A stretch of 64,000 bases of DNA from Legionella longbeachae (lineage in GTDB: Bacteria > Pseudomonadota > Gammaproteobacteria > Legionellales > Legionellaceae), in assembly GCF_004283175.1 (NCBI RefSeq), contig NZ_RXNW01000001.1:248001-312000 (forward strand), given 5' to 3'. This document shows positions 9,536 through 19,990 of this stretch, in pieces. Position 1 is the stretch's first letter, and the number at the start of each line of letters is the position of its first letter. Under the pieces are notes generated by a model. It searched no databases. It was given only the letters and a program-made list of their open reading frames with translations, and was not told the origin of the DNA. The position numbers and the translations under genes were made by a program.

Positions 9536-10735
9536 ATGAACAAGAAAGAACTTCCTGATGAACGTGGGCATTTCGGTCCTTATGGCGGTATTTTTGTAGC
9601 GGATACGTTGATGCATGCTTTGAAAGAGTTGGAAGAGGCCTACGCAAAATACCGACAAGATCCTGATTTTCTCGCAGAATTGCATGCTGAATTAAAGGAT
9701 TATGTAGGACGGCCTAATCCACTGTATCATGCTCGACGCCTAAGCCAGGAAATCGGTGGCGCACAAATCTACCTAAAGCGAGAAGATTTGAATCACACTG
9801 GAGCCCACAAAATTAATAACACTGTGGGACAAGCATTACTCGCTAAGCGGATGGGAAAAACCCGAGTCATTGCTGAAACAGGAGCAGGACAACACGGGGT
9901 GGCTTCAGCTACTGTCGCTGCTAAATTAGGCTTGGAGTGCGTGGTTTATATGGGAGCTGAAGACATAAAACGCCAAGCATCTAATGTGTACCGCATGAAA
10001 TTGCTGGGTGCGGAGGTTGTTCCTGTAACAGCAGGATCACGTACGTTGAAAGATGCATTGAATGAAGCCATGCGGGATTGGGTGAGCCATATTGATGATA
10101 CATTTTATATCATTGGAACAGTTGCAGGACCACACCCTTATCCTCAAATGGTTAGAGATTTTCAATCAGTAATTGGTATTGAAGCAAAAGCACAGATTTT
10201 AGAAAAAACAGGCCGTTTGCCGGATGCTTTAGTTGCTTGTGTAGGTGGAGGTTCTAATGCGATTGGCTTATTTTATCCTTTTCTGAATGATACAGCAGTT
10301 GCTCTTTATGGTGTGGAAGCAGGAGGAAAAGGTTTGGATAGTGGCGAACATTCCGCCTCGCTTATAGCCGGAATACCAGGTGTTTTACATGGTAATCGAA
10401 CTTATTTGCTTTGTGATGAACACGGTCAAATTAAGGACACTCACTCGATTTCTGCAGGTCTTGACTATCCTGGTGTAGGGCCTGAACACGCTTATTTGAA
10501 GGATACTGGGCGCGCGATTTATGAGGCAATTAATGATGATGAAGCGTTGCATGCGTTTCGAACCTTAACCCGTATCGAAGGCATTATTCCTGCACTTGAA
10601 TCCAGTCATGCTATTGCCTATGCAATGAAACTTGCGAAGACAATGCCCGTAAATCAAAATATTATCGTGAATTTATCGGGGCGTGGCGATAAAGACATGC
10701 ATACAGTGGCACAAATTGATGGAATTAGCGTATGA
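9536..10735 (+). CDS. trpB: tryptophan synthase beta chain
   Basis: TrpB makes tryptophan from indole and serine using pyridoxal phosphate. The PLP lysine is in HTGAHKINN, the phosphate-binding loop is [10 protein letters not shown], and the C-terminal NLSGRGDKD is intact. About 400 residues, as usual. ATG 9536, with GAAAGG seven bases upstream, is preferred over the TTG one codon earlier. The 100-base gap after trpF has a small hairpin (CCGC/GCGG, 9447-9457) and an inverted pair TCTGGG/CCCAGA (9460-9503). These may be regulatory but have no T-run. The gene overlaps trpA by four bases (ATGA). Confidence 0.97.
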   Translation: MNKKELPDERGHFGPYGGIFVADTLMHALKELEEAYAKYRQDPDFLAELHAELKDYVGRPNPLYHARRLSQEIGGAQIYLKREDLNHTGAHKINNTVGQALLAKRMGKTRVIAETGAGQHGVASATVAAKLGLECVVYMGAEDIKRQASNVYRMKLLGAEVVPVTAGSRTLKDALNEAMRDWVSHIDDTFYIIGTVAGPHPYPQMVRDFQSVIGIEAKAQILEKTGRLPDALVACVGGGSNAIGLFYPFLNDTAVALYGVEAGGKGLDSGEHSASLIAGIPGVLHGNRTYLLCDEHGQIKDTHSISAGLDYPGVGPEHAYLKDTGRAIYEAINDDEALHAFRTLTRIEGIIPALESSHAIAYAMKLAKTMPVNQNIIVNLSGRGDKDMHTVAQIDGISV

Positions 10736-11541
10736 ACCGAATTGACAGCACCTTGATGCGCCTTAAGGCAAAAGGTAAAAAAATGCTCAGTCCTTATATC
10801 ACAGCTGGAGATCCTTATCCTGAGGTCACTGTGAATTTAATGCATGAATTAGTGAGAGCGGGAGCAGATATTTTAGAATTAGGTATACCTTTTTCCGATC
10901 CTATGGCTGAAGGACCAGTGATTCAACGCGCTATGGAGCGTGCACTTGCTCAAGACGTGCACTGCCATACTGTATTAAATATGGTCAAAGAATTTCGTGT
11001 TCAGGATCAAGAAACCCCGGTGATTGTCATGGGTTATTTAAATCCTATAGAGCATTTTGGCTATGAGCTTTTTGCACAACAAGCAGCAGAAGCAGGTATT
11101 GATGGAACCATAATAGTAGATTTACCTCCTGAGGAAAGCGAAGAAATTGCTAAAATCTGGCAAAAATATGGTTTGTACAGTATCTTTCTTTGCTCGCCTA
11201 CAACTTCAGACGAGCGTATGGCCTTAATAAATAAGTTTGCTAATGGCTATTTATACTATGTGTCTTTAAAAGGCGTCACTGGGTCTGATGCACTTGATAC
11301 AGCATCTTTAAAAGCCCAATATTTACACCGAAAAACTCAAACCAGTCTTCCTTTAATGGTAGGTTTTGGCATAAAAACAGCAGAAATGGCAGCAGAAATA
11401 GCTCGTTTTGCTGATGGTATTATTGTAGGGGCTGCTTTAATTACGCGCATACTTGATGCTTATAATACGAATAATGATATGTTACAAGCCGGAGCTGATT
11501 TAATTTATTCCATGCGACATGCTATGGACAATAATGGATAA
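10732..11541 (+). CDS. trpA: tryptophan synthase alpha chain
   Basis: TrpA cleaves indole-3-glycerol phosphate and channels indole to TrpB. The 269-residue chain has the catalytic glutamate in [16 protein letters not shown], the catalytic aspartate in [11 protein letters not shown], and the phosphate-binding GFGIKTAEM and [10 protein letters not shown] segments. It overlaps trpB by four bases, as expected for partners made in equal amounts, and its end overlaps the start of glnS. Confidence 0.97.
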   Translation: MNRIDSTLMRLKAKGKKMLSPYITAGDPYPEVTVNLMHELVRAGADILELGIPFSDPMAEGPVIQRAMERALAQDVHCHTVLNMVKEFRVQDQETPVIVMGYLNPIEHFGYELFAQQAAEAGIDGTIIVDLPPEESEEIAKIWQKYGLYSIFLCSPTTSDERMALINKFANGYLYYVSLKGVTGSDALDTASLKAQYLHRKTQTSLPLMVGFGIKTAEMAAEIARFADGIIVGAALITRILDAYNTNNDMLQAGADLIYSMRHAMDNNG

Positions 11542-13201
11542 AACGATGATTGAAATAACTGAAAAGCGAGCTCATTTTATAAGACAACTGATTGCTGATG
11601 AATTAGCCAGTGGTAAGCATAAATCTGTAATTACCCGTTTTCCACCAGAGCCTAATGGTTATTTGCATGTTGGACACGCTAAAGCTATTTGTGTGAATTT
11701 TGGTTTGGCACAAGAGTTTGGGGGAATTTGTTATTTACGCTTTGATGATACAAACCCTATTAAAGAAGAAGAAGAGTATGTCAATGCCATTATTGAAGAT
11801 GTTCGTTGGTTAGGTTTTGATTGGCATGCTATGACCCACTCATCAGATTATTATCATGAGCTTTATGATTTCGCTGTATCTTTAATTAAAAAAGGTATGG
11901 CTTATGTTGATAGCTTAAGTATGGATGAAATTCGTGCATATCGCGGCACTCTACAGGAACCTGGTCGTGAAAGTCCTTACAGAAATAGGCCTGTTGAAGA
12001 AAGTTTAGACCTATTTGCGCGTATGAAAGCTGGGGAATTCCCTGATGGAGCACATGTATTGCGAGCAAAAATTGACATGCAATCAGGTAATGTGAACATG
12101 CGCGATCCTGTAATTTATCGTATTCGTCATGCACATCATCAACGCACAGGTGATGAATGGTGTATTTATCCTATGTATGATTACGCACACCCTATTTCTG
12201 ATGCTTTAGAAAAAATTACTCATTCATTATGTACTTTAGAGTTTCAAGATCACCGACCCCTTTATGATTGGTTTGTTGATAATTTACCCTTACCTGCGAA
12301 ACCGGTACAAACAGAATTTGCCCGTTTAAATTTGTCACACACCGTAACTTCTAAACGTAAGTTGCGTGAACTGGTTGAAAAAAAGGCAGTGTCTGGATGG
12401 GATGACCCTCGAATGCCTACTTTGCGAGCAATGCGTAAACGCGGATATCCTCCCGCAGCAATTCGTCAATTTTGCGAAGTAATTGGTGTATCACGCAGTG
12501 ATTCAGTAATTGATATGTCGGTACTCGAAGAATGTGTCCGTGCTGAGCTGAATCGAATAGCGAAGCGTGCTTTATGTGTTATGGAACCGCTAAAGATAGT
12601 CATTGAAAATTATCCTGAGGACAAAACTGAACTATTAAAGCCCGCTTATAATCAACAAGATCCACATTCAAGCACACGTGATTTGCCGTTTTCACGAGAA
12701 ATCTTTATCGAGCGTTCTGATTTTATGGAAGAGCCACCCAAAAAATATCATCGCTTATCACCTGGTGCTGAAGTACGGTTACGTCACGCTTACGTGATTA
12801 AATGCCGTGATGTAATTTATGATGAACAAGGAAATATTCTTGAATTACGCTGTACCTATGATGAAAATACTTTAGGAAAGAATCCTGAAGACAGAAAAGT
12901 TAAGGGGGTTATTCATTGGGTATCTTGCAAACACGCATATCCAGTGACTATATTGGAATATGATCGTTTATTCAATGATCCTAATCCTGGTCGAGAAGAA
13001 GATTTTTTCCAGTTTTTAAATCATAATTCATTACAAATAAAGCAAGGCTATTGCGAGCCGGCTTTAGCTAATCAACCATTAGGTGAAGTATTCCAATTTG
13101 AACGCTTGGGGTATTATTGTGTTAATGAATTAAAAGAGGGATCTGTTCGTGCTTTTCATCGTGTGGTGGATCTGAAGGATACTTGGGGAAAAGTGAGTTA
13201 A
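11534..13201 (+). CDS. glnS: glutaminyl-tRNA synthetase
   Basis: GlnRS charges tRNA-Gln with glutamine. It is a class I enzyme with the HIGH-type motif [11 protein letters not shown], the KMSKS equivalent VTSKRKL, the acceptor-binding RFDDTNP motif and an intact C-terminal anticodon-binding domain. It is about 556 residues, close to the E. coli enzyme. Three in-frame ATGs compete: 11519, 11534 and 11546; 11546 has GGA seven bases upstream and 11534 has GGA five bases upstream. All lie in the end of trpA, implying coupling. An 11-base gap separates it from cysS. Confidence 0.95.
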   Translation: MDKTMIEITEKRAHFIRQLIADELASGKHKSVITRFPPEPNGYLHVGHAKAICVNFGLAQEFGGICYLRFDDTNPIKEEEEYVNAIIEDVRWLGFDWHAMTHSSDYYHELYDFAVSLIKKGMAYVDSLSMDEIRAYRGTLQEPGRESPYRNRPVEESLDLFARMKAGEFPDGAHVLRAKIDMQSGNVNMRDPVIYRIRHAHHQRTGDEWCIYPMYDYAHPISDALEKITHSLCTLEFQDHRPLYDWFVDNLPLPAKPVQTEFARLNLSHTVTSKRKLRELVEKKAVSGWDDPRMPTLRAMRKRGYPPAAIRQFCEVIGVSRSDSVIDMSVLEECVRAELNRIAKRALCVMEPLKIVIENYPEDKTELLKPAYNQQDPHSSTRDLPFSREIFIERSDFMEEPPKKYHRLSPGAEVRLRHAYVIKCRDVIYDEQGNILELRCTYDENTLGKNPEDRKVKGVIHWVSCKHAYPVTILEYDRLFNDPNPGREEDFFQFLNHNSLQIKQGYCEPALANQPLGEVFQFERLGYYCVNELKEGSVRAFHRVVDLKDTWGKVS

Positions 13202-13212
13202 AAGGGGCAAAT

Positions 13213-14577
13213 ATGTTGCATTTATATAATTCTTTAACTAGAACAAAAGAGCCATTTGTATCTATTTCACCGGGAAAAATTGGTATCTATGTTTGTGGTA
13301 TTACAGTATATGATCGATGTCATATCGGCCATGCTCGCTCTATGGTAGCTTTTGATGTCATTGTCCGCTATTTGCGTTCCCAGGGATATGATGTGAAATA
13401 TATCCGTAATATTACGGATATTGACGATAAAATTATTGCACGTGCACATGAACGGGCGATACCTATAGATGAATTGACTGCTCAATATATTGCAGCAATG
13501 AATGAGGATACGCAGGCGTTAAATATTTTACCTCCGGATGTAGAGCCACGTGCTACAGACCATATTCATAGCATAATCCATTTAATTGAACGGTTACTTG
13601 CTAAAGGGAATGCTTATCTTAGTGATAATGGTGATGTATGTTATCAAGTCAATTCATTTGCTGATTATGGTAAATTATCAAACAAGGATCTAGAGGGGTT
13701 AATGGCTGGAGCCCGAGTTGAAATTGTCAAGGAAAAGCGTTCACCGTTGGATTTTGTTTTATGGAAAAAGGCAAAACAAGGCGAGCCTAGCTGGCCTTCG
13801 CCCTGGGGGGAAGGACGACCAGGTTGGCATATTGAATGCTCAGCAATGGCGATGAGTGAATTAGGTGAGCAGTTTGATATTCATGGGGGAGGCTTGGATT
13901 TGCAATTTCCTCATCATGAGAATGAAATCGCTCAAAGCGAAGCTGCAACTGAAAAGCCTTTTGCAAATTATTGGCTGCATGTAGGAATGTTGCAAGTTAA
14001 TAATGAAAAAATGTCAAAATCATTGGGTAATTTTTTTACTATCGCCGATGTTTTAGCAAAACATCATCCAGAAGTAGTGCGTTATTTTCTTTTAAGTAGT
14101 CATTATCGTAGTTCATTAAATTATTCTGAAGAAAACCTGGCTAATGCTAAAAAGGCATTAACTCGCTTGTATCAAACAATCAAAGATAGTCGTTTTATTG
14201 CTGATGGTGAATTAGATAATCATTGGATAAACGAATTTAATCAAGCAATGAATGATGATTTTAATACCCCAGTTGCATTATCTGTTATGTTTCAGCTTAG
14301 TCATGAAGTTAATAAAAGTAATTCACCTATATTAGCGGCTACGTTGAAATATCTGGGAAATACTATGGGGCTGTTGCTGACAGATCCTTCGTCCTTCTTA
14401 CAGTCAGGATTAGATGATGAGGACAAGGCATCAATAGAACAATTAATTAATGAGCGCTTGCAAGCACGCACTGAGCGTAATTGGGAACGAGCGGATCAGA
14501 TAAGAGCAGACTTATTAAGTCGAGGAATCGAATTAGAGGATGGCGCAAATGGGACTACTTGGCGTAAAGTAGAATAA
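13213..14577 (+). CDS. cysS: cysteinyl-tRNA synthetase
   Basis: CysRS charges tRNA-Cys. The HIGH motif is in RCHIGHARS and the KMSKS motif in [11 protein letters not shown]. Zinc-binding residues are expected at [16 protein letters not shown] and FPHHENE. Length 455 residues is normal. The ATG at 13213 is supported by AAGGGG just upstream and by the family's usual N-terminus ([14 protein letters not shown]); an upstream in-frame ATG at 13183 would overlap glnS and lacks support. It is the last gene of the truA-trp-glnS run and faces the efflux operon. Confidence 0.96.
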   Translation: MLHLYNSLTRTKEPFVSISPGKIGIYVCGITVYDRCHIGHARSMVAFDVIVRYLRSQGYDVKYIRNITDIDDKIIARAHERAIPIDELTAQYIAAMNEDTQALNILPPDVEPRATDHIHSIIHLIERLLAKGNAYLSDNGDVCYQVNSFADYGKLSNKDLEGLMAGARVEIVKEKRSPLDFVLWKKAKQGEPSWPSPWGEGRPGWHIECSAMAMSELGEQFDIHGGGLDLQFPHHENEIAQSEAATEKPFANYWLHVGMLQVNNEKMSKSLGNFFTIADVLAKHHPEVVRYFLLSSHYRSSLNYSEENLANAKKALTRLYQTIKDSRFIADGELDNHWINEFNQAMNDDFNTPVALSVMFQLSHEVNKSNSPILAATLKYLGNTMGLLLTDPSSFLQSGLDDEDKASIEQLINERLQARTERNWERADQIRADLLSRGIELEDGANGTTWRKVE

Positions 14578-14600
14578 ATTTAAAGTAATAGTGGACTCAG

Positions 14601-14622
14601 ACCTTCCGCTTTTGCGGAAGGT
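14601..14622. repeat. interspersed palindrome, copy 1
   Basis: A perfect nine-base inverted repeat (ACCTTCCGC / GCGGAAGGT) with a TTTT loop, between the converging ends of cysS and the MFS gene. The same 22 bases, also preceded by G and followed by TTCGAAA after seven bases, recur at 27307-27328. Lack of a T-run argues against a simple terminator. In 14623-14797 I see nothing else definite. Confidence 0.8.
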
Positions 14623-14797
14623 AGCAAAATTCGAAACCATTGCAAGAGGTTCAGCTTTTCTACAGCAGCGAGCCTATTACAGGGCACTGTAAAATAAAAT
14701 TTAGAGTAAGATTTGTTGTTTCTCTTCTCCCTTACTTGTGCCTAAGGTGACAGGATGTGATTGAGAGGCCGCGGCGTCAGTAAGGATCTATTAAATT

Positions 14798-16321
14798 TCA
14801 CGATCTCTCCAGTATTAATCGCTGGGTTCCATCTTTTTTTATTGATGTTCTAGTACTTTTTAAGCGAAATAAAAAAGCGATGATTAAAAAAATCATCAAA
14901 ATAAGTGCTATCCACCCCATGAGATAAAAGCAGTCGTCTAATGCTAAAGCAGTTGCTTGTCGGGTCAAATAGTAATTTAATTGAGCAGAAGCATGTTTTC
15001 CTTGAATATGTAAAAGTTTTGCTCGGGTTAGAAATAACTGGGTTTCCTGAGAAAATGCGGTTAAACTGCTGCCTAAACGCAAATGAAAAAAAACTTCTCG
15101 CCTGTGCCATAAAATGGAGAATAACGCAACTCCCAATCCACTTCCAATTAATCGTGATACATGGAAAAAGCAAATACATTCAGCCAGTTTTGTTTCAGGA
15201 AAAGTATGTATTGATAATTGGAAGAGGGGAGATAAAAATAGCGCAAGTCCAATGCCAGACAGGGCTCGAGAAAATGCAATTCGATTGAAATTAATATCTA
15301 CATTAAAATAGCTGGTATAAAAACAAGAAATGGCAAAAAAAAGGAGGGCAATTATTAATGGAGGAAATGGTTTATATTGTTTTTTATTAAGAACAACCGG
15401 GATCCATCCACAAAAAGCCATTGTTCCTATAATTAAAGCAATCCAATCTGGAGTGTAATTGACATAGAGTTTCAGCCATAAAGACAGCAAAATGACCATA
15501 CCGAAATAGATTGCAAATAGTAACGCAATGTAGATCATGGCTAGCGAAAAATAAAAATTTTTCAGCAGTTTTAAATCTACGATTGGGTTTTTAGCAGACC
15601 AACTGCGTAAAACAAAGAAGATAAAACTTATCACTCCTGAACTCAGTAAAAAAGTGATTAGGGAAGAACGAAACCAATCTAATTCTTGAGCCGTTGTCAA
15701 CGCAGTCCCAATAAAAACCATGCTGACACAATAATAAAAATATCCAAGTTTATCAAAAACGACTTCTTTTACGGGTTCATGATATCTTCTATAACCATAG
15801 CCAACATACACAATTAAAAAGACACATAAAGGCACATTAGAAAAAAATAGAAATCGCCAATGATAGTCATAAGCAATCCATGCTCCATATGATGCACCAA
15901 TGACTGGAATTATTGAAAGACAAATTAAGACCAGGGAAAGAATATAGACTTTATCCTTATTAGAAGATAACAAGGGGATAAGTGTACACGTAATTAGAAG
16001 AAACATTGCTCCCGAAGCGAATCCTTCTAAAAACCTAAATAAGATAAAATAAAAAAAATTGGTAGCGGTGGCACATCCCAAAGAGCATAAAGCGGTTAAA
16101 CTGAGACAGACTACAAAAAGCTGTATGGGGCTTAAACGTGTTACTGCAGGTTTTCCCAAAGGGACTCCCAAGAGATTTCCGATACAAAAAAAACTGACGG
16201 TATAGGAGGTCATATAGGGGCTACCCCCTAGATCACTTACAATATAAAGACCAGCCATTATTGGTAAGGTGAGATTAAAAATGACTGCAGCAAGTGCTAA
16301 GAGCAAAATATAGAGAATCAT
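14798..16321 (-). CDS. MFS drug-efflux transporter, EmrB/QacA-like (DHA2)
   Basis: A 507-residue inner-membrane protein with about 14 hydrophobic helices, the layout of the DHA2 family of proton-driven multidrug exporters. The N-terminal half holds the expected proton/drug-antiporter region (GNLLGVPLGKPAVTRLSP and the RFLEGFASGAMFLL helix, with a Pro/Gly-rich helix at IIPVIGASYGAW). It starts on the last base of the fusion-protein gene, so the two are translationally coupled. With that gene and the outer-membrane lipoprotein it forms an EmrAB-TolC-type pump crossing both membranes. Substrates cannot be predicted. Plus-strand frames inside it (14941-15311) are shadows. Confidence 0.85.
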   Translation of the reverse strand: MILYILLLALAAVIFNLTLPIMAGLYIVSDLGGSPYMTSYTVSFFCIGNLLGVPLGKPAVTRLSPIQLFVVCLSLTALCSLGCATATNFFYFILFRFLEGFASGAMFLLITCTLIPLLSSNKDKVYILSLVLICLSIIPVIGASYGAWIAYDYHWRFLFFSNVPLCVFLIVYVGYGYRRYHEPVKEVVFDKLGYFYYCVSMVFIGTALTTAQELDWFRSSLITFLLSSGVISFIFFVLRSWSAKNPIVDLKLLKNFYFSLAMIYIALLFAIYFGMVILLSLWLKLYVNYTPDWIALIIGTMAFCGWIPVVLNKKQYKPFPPLIIALLFFAISCFYTSYFNVDINFNRIAFSRALSGIGLALFLSPLFQLSIHTFPETKLAECICFFHVSRLIGSGLGVALFSILWHRREVFFHLRLGSSLTAFSQETQLFLTRAKLLHIQGKHASAQLNYYLTRQATALALDDCFYLMGWIALILMIFLIIAFLFRLKSTRTSIKKDGTQRLILERS

Positions 16322-17511
16322 TATTTTCTTCGCTCATTTAAAGCAAATTTATTTAAAATGAGAGGGGTATTAGCATATGCCTGAAGATTCGGATCTAAAT
16401 TACTCTTAATAATTTCTGCGATTAGTTCTTTATCACCAGTCTCTTCTTTTTGAAAAATATCAGTCACATAATGAGGCGAGTCCGAATTAGATGTAGGTAC
16501 TAAAGGACCATCTTGATAAGACAGATCAGTTGTAACTTCTAAAGAGAGACCAATTCGAAGAGGATGTTTTTTTAATTCATCTGGTACTAGAGCCACTCGA
16601 ACAGGTAATCTTTGGACAATTTTAATCCAATTTCCGGAGAGATTTTCAGGGGGTAATAATGAAAAGGCATTACCTGCTCCTCCAGGTAAACCAACAATTT
16701 TTCCATGAAACACAACACTGGAACCATAAAGATCTGAAGTAAATTTAACTTTTTGTCCAATGCGCATTTTTTTTAGCTGTGTTTCCTTATAGTTGGCGTT
16801 AACCCAGATTTGATCCATGGGAATAATGGACATCAGCGGATCATTAGGGGAGACCCACATCCCTACTTGAATGGTTCTTTGCGCTACAAGACCATCTACT
16901 GGAGCATAAATTTTACATCGATATAATTGCACCCAGGCATCACGTACTTCTTGTGCTGCTTCCTGTACCCAGGGATGTTCAATAATCGAAGTGCCTTGTA
17001 CAAATGCGAGCATCTTCTGGTAATTATTTTTAGTGCTTTTTAGAGAGGCTATTGAGGCTTTAAGATCGTCTTGTGCATGCTGATAATCTTCCAAAGAAAC
17101 CCCTTTGGCATCAATTACATCATAGCGGTGTTTCAGATTTTGCTGTGCTTTTAAAAGTTCAGCTTTTTTTACGTCTATGTCTGCTGCCAATATAAATACA
17201 TCGTGAAATGCCTGGCATACATCACGTACTGTTTGAGCTAGCTTTTTTTTCGCTTTTTCAAGCGCGATTAGAGCGTCGGTTTCATTTAAAGAAACAATCA
17301 GCTGTCCTTTTTTTACAAGAAAACTATCATCAGTATAAATACCTGTAACAAATCCAGGATGTAAGGATTTGATATAAACCTGGTTTCCCTGGACATAAGC
17401 ATCATTAGTATAAGCCTGATTTCTCCAAACAAAAAACCAATATAAAAAAAGAATAAGAAACAAAACTAGAAGAATGATCGCAAAATAAAAAGAGGGGGAT
17501 TTCTTTTTCAT
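16321..17511 (-). CDS. HlyD/EmrA-type membrane fusion protein
   Basis: A 396-residue periplasmic adaptor with one N-terminal membrane helix (FAIILLVLFLILFLYWFFVW). A split biotinyl-lipoyl-like domain follows, starting at NDAYVQGNQVYIKSLHPGFV and returning at IYAPVDGLVAQRTIQVG. Between them is a long helical hairpin (residues about 85-185) that would reach the outer-membrane channel, then a beta-barrel (VNANYKETQLKKMRIGQKV). This matches EmrA-family adaptors. It overlaps the upstream outer-membrane gene by four bases and the MFS gene by one, so all three are one operon. Confidence 0.9.
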   Translation of the reverse strand: MKKKSPSFYFAIILLVLFLILFLYWFFVWRNQAYTNDAYVQGNQVYIKSLHPGFVTGIYTDDSFLVKKGQLIVSLNETDALIALEKAKKKLAQTVRDVCQAFHDVFILAADIDVKKAELLKAQQNLKHRYDVIDAKGVSLEDYQHAQDDLKASIASLKSTKNNYQKMLAFVQGTSIIEHPWVQEAAQEVRDAWVQLYRCKIYAPVDGLVAQRTIQVGMWVSPNDPLMSIIPMDQIWVNANYKETQLKKMRIGQKVKFTSDLYGSSVVFHGKIVGLPGGAGNAFSLLPPENLSGNWIKIVQRLPVRVALVPDELKKHPLRIGLSLEVTTDLSYQDGPLVPTSNSDSPHYVTDIFQKEETGDKELIAEIIKSNLDPNLQAYANTPLILNKFALNERRK

Positions 17512-18968
17512 GAGTTTTTCACCAAGGGTATCGTATTTTGGTAGTAACCGCCTCCTAAGGCTTTGGTCAATTTTATTGAGGCCAGGTATTGGTTATAGAG
17601 TAAAGTAACATCTACAATCCTTTTTTGAATGACCTCTTCTTGCAAAAAATAAAGATCAAATAGACTATCTAGCCCTTTTTTCTGGCGCAAAGAACTGAGT
17701 TCATAACGTTGATTTGCCAATTCAACTACACGTTCTTGTTCTACCTTTTGTTGATAAATGTCTTCCGCAAATGCCAAGACATCAAGGACCTCCTGGGTAC
17801 TGTATAGGATCAAGTTGTTATATGCATCAATTGCTGCATCGAATTGTGCTTTGCTTGCTTTGATATTGGCTCTTATCGCTCCCGCAGTGAAAATGGGCAA
17901 ACTTAATGCTGGCCTAAACGCTGCTGTACCACTGGAGATATCAAAAAGTTTTTTCCAACCTGTACTTTCCAGACCAAGAAGGCCCACAAGATTTATATTG
18001 GGATAATACTCAGCCATTGCTGCCCCTGTTTTATAGGCCAAAGCCTTGGCACGCCAAATTTGCGCCATAAGATCAGGCCTGCGAGCTAAAAAATCCAATG
18101 GTAGTATTTGGGGAATATTCAGTGCCTTAGGCAAGCTTGGAAGTGAGGAATTGATTGACAATGGACTATCAGGCCCACGTCCGGTTAAAGTATTAATCAA
18201 GTGCTTATTTGCTGTAAGCTCATCGGTAATACTCGAAAGTAATTTTTTTGCTTCAAGTAGTTTTTCTGAGGTTTCTAATGCAGGTAATTTTGAAGAAAGT
18301 CCTTTTTGTACTAACAAATTTTGTAATTTTGCAATTTTTTGTCTCACGCTGATTAATTGAACATATAGTTCTTTTCTAATCAGATTTGTTTTATATGCGA
18401 AATACGCCTGTGCTGTTGCGGTACTTGTAATTAATTCTACTTCAGCTGCTTCTGCTTCTTGAGCTTTTGCTTCTCCCAGAGCAGCACGAAAGAGGTTACG
18501 GTTTTGCCCCCAAAAATCAATTTCATAATTAAATGAAAGTGAAAGATCTAACAAGTTGGCATTTAAAGGAAATGAGGGATTGAACGCACGATATAGTCCA
18601 TTGTGACTGATATATTGTCTGTTCTCATCTGCATTAAAAAAGACTAACGGGAAAAGCACCGATCGTGTAACTATCGCTTGCTGTTTCGCTACCTCAATGC
18701 GCTTTTTAACTTCCTGAATAGATGGGTTGTAACCTAAAGCTTCTGTGACAAGGCGATTAAGTTCAGGAGAATTATAAGACAACCACCATTGTTTGTTTGG
18801 CCATTGTCCTTGAGAAAAAACTTTCTTTTTTTGCAGACTTTTTTTAATGGCATGTTCCATGCTGGGGACTGCTTTTATATGTTCAACTTGTTTTTGTTGA
18901 GGCAGAGAGATAGTGCAGGATGCTAATGCATATAAGCTCAAGCAAGCAATTCCTCTGATTAGCCACAT
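17508..18968 (-). CDS. outer-membrane efflux lipoprotein, NodT/OprM family
   Basis: A 486-residue outer-membrane channel subunit. The signal peptide ends in a lipobox (LYALASC), so the mature protein should be lipidated at Cys. Two outer-membrane-factor repeats follow, seen in PSIQEVKKRIEVAKQQAI, LDLSLSFNYEIDFWGQNR, ARRPDLMAQIWRAKAL and YYPNINLVGLLGLES. It is first in the pump operon, with AAAGGA six bases before the ATG. The 170-base region upstream separates it from a divergent secreted-protein gene, and no obvious operator was found there. Carrying its own OMF makes the pump independent of TolC. Confidence 0.9.
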   Translation of the reverse strand: MWLIRGIACLSLYALASCTISLPQQKQVEHIKAVPSMEHAIKKSLQKKKVFSQGQWPNKQWWLSYNSPELNRLVTEALGYNPSIQEVKKRIEVAKQQAIVTRSVLFPLVFFNADENRQYISHNGLYRAFNPSFPLNANLLDLSLSFNYEIDFWGQNRNLFRAALGEAKAQEAEAAEVELITSTATAQAYFAYKTNLIRKELYVQLISVRQKIAKLQNLLVQKGLSSKLPALETSEKLLEAKKLLSSITDELTANKHLINTLTGRGPDSPLSINSSLPSLPKALNIPQILPLDFLARRPDLMAQIWRAKALAYKTGAAMAEYYPNINLVGLLGLESTGWKKLFDISSGTAAFRPALSLPIFTAGAIRANIKASKAQFDAAIDAYNNLILYSTQEVLDVLAFAEDIYQQKVEQERVVELANQRYELSSLRQKKGLDSLFDLYFLQEEVIQKRIVDVTLLYNQYLASIKLTKALGGGYYQNTIPLVKNS

Positions 18969-19137
18969 AATAGATCCTTTAACAATAACCTAATTTCCAT
19001 CTTATCATCATAAAATTACTTATATAGTAACCATTAGCACTTGATTTTCATAGGAGTTTTTGTCCGCTTGGGATAGTATTTAATGTGCACTGCAAAAAAT
19101 AGGCTATAGTAAATATCATAATTACAAGGAGAGTATT

Positions 19138-19464
19138 ATGAAACGGAGTTTATTAATAATATTGAGCTGCCTTATTTCTTTTTTTTATTCAACGGGTATT
19201 TTCGCCAACGACACCATTCGAGTGCAGGTGAAAACAAATGAAAAATCAGCTGCGGCATTGGGATTTGTAGTAGAAGGAAAAAAAAGCGGCACTGCAGGGA
19301 AATCATACTTAGGTAGAGGACCTTCGAATAAGAAATATGTTTTTGGCTTTAGAAAGCACACACCTTTTGGGGATGATATTATTTGTGGTTCTAAAACTTT
19401 AACAAAAGACAGTACAGTAACTTTGGTAGTTCTTGGAGATAACTGTTCGATTACAGTAGATTAA
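19138..19464 (+). CDS. small secreted protein of unknown function
   Basis: A 108-residue protein with a clear signal peptide (LLIILSCLISFFYSTGIFA, cleavage likely before ND), so the mature form is about 84 residues and periplasmic or secreted. The mature part looks beta-rich, with two cysteines (IICGSK and DNCSIT) that could form a disulfide. AAGGAGAG stands just before the ATG, so translation should be strong. I do not recognise the family. It diverges from the efflux operon. Confidence 0.7.
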   Translation: MKRSLLIILSCLISFFYSTGIFANDTIRVQVKTNEKSAAALGFVVEGKKSGTAGKSYLGRGPSNKKYVFGFRKHTPFGDDIICGSKTLTKDSTVTLVVLGDNCSITVD

Positions 19465-19504
19465 CAGCAATTTTTTGCCACAAGGTATGACAAGTTGAAG
19501 CAGG

Positions 19505-19849
19505 ATGCAGTCATTTTATGTTTATCTTATGGCAAGCAGGCGGAATGGTACACTAGATACCGGTTCAACGTCAGATTTAAAGAAACGAGTCCGGGAGCAT
19601 AAAAAGAATAGGGTTCCAGGATTTACAGCCCAGCACAATGTGCATCTATTGGTTTATTATGAGGTTCATGAAGCCTATGCAGAAGCTGCTCGACATGAAA
19701 AACGTTTCAAAAATTGGTGCAGACAATGGAAGTTAAATTGGATTGAGGAGCTTAATCCAGAATGGCGTGATCTAGATGAAGAAACCTGCCATTGCCTAAG
19801 AGTGTCTGGATGCCACGGACAAGTTGCGGCACGCAGGTGGTGGGGATGA
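19505..19849 (+). CDS. GIY-YIG family endonuclease-like protein, altered motif
   Basis: A 114-residue protein of the small single-domain GIY-YIG (UPF0213/YhbQ-like) family, which folds as a nuclease domain. The first strand FYVYLMASRRNGTL and the helix SDLKKRVREHK fit the family well, as do the glutamate-containing YYEVHEAYAEAARHEKRFK and the C-terminal KNWCRQWKLNWIEELNP. The second signature, normally L-Y-I-G, reads L-D-T-G (D18, T19), so catalysis is doubtful. It follows the secreted-protein gene by 40 bases; no strong ribosome site is seen. The C-terminal 20 residues are not family-like. Confidence 0.85.
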   Translation: MQSFYVYLMASRRNGTLDTGSTSDLKKRVREHKKNRVPGFTAQHNVHLLVYYEVHEAYAEAARHEKRFKNWCRQWKLNWIEELNPEWRDLDEETCHCLRVSGCHGQVAARRWWG

Positions 19850-19990
19850 ATGGTCAACACGCCTTAGTTAAAATGAACACCACTTTTGTATGCTATCCTT
19901 AATCATGATAGGTAATAATTGATCATACTAATTACTAATTGATCTAATTATGTTATAATCGCTGCTTATTTCTATACAAAAGGAAAGTTT

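Noticed and set aside
14601-14622. Intrinsic terminator between cysS and the MFS gene
   Set aside because: No T-run follows the stem on either strand, and the exact sequence recurs elsewhere, so it was listed as a repeat.
14941-15311. Plus-strand frames inside the MFS gene
   Set aside because: Antisense to a clear transporter and lacking any recognisable feature.
19864-19990. tRNA, phage attachment site or CRISPR signal near the small accessory genes
   Set aside because: No cloverleaf, direct-repeat pair or integrase was found here or elsewhere in the window.
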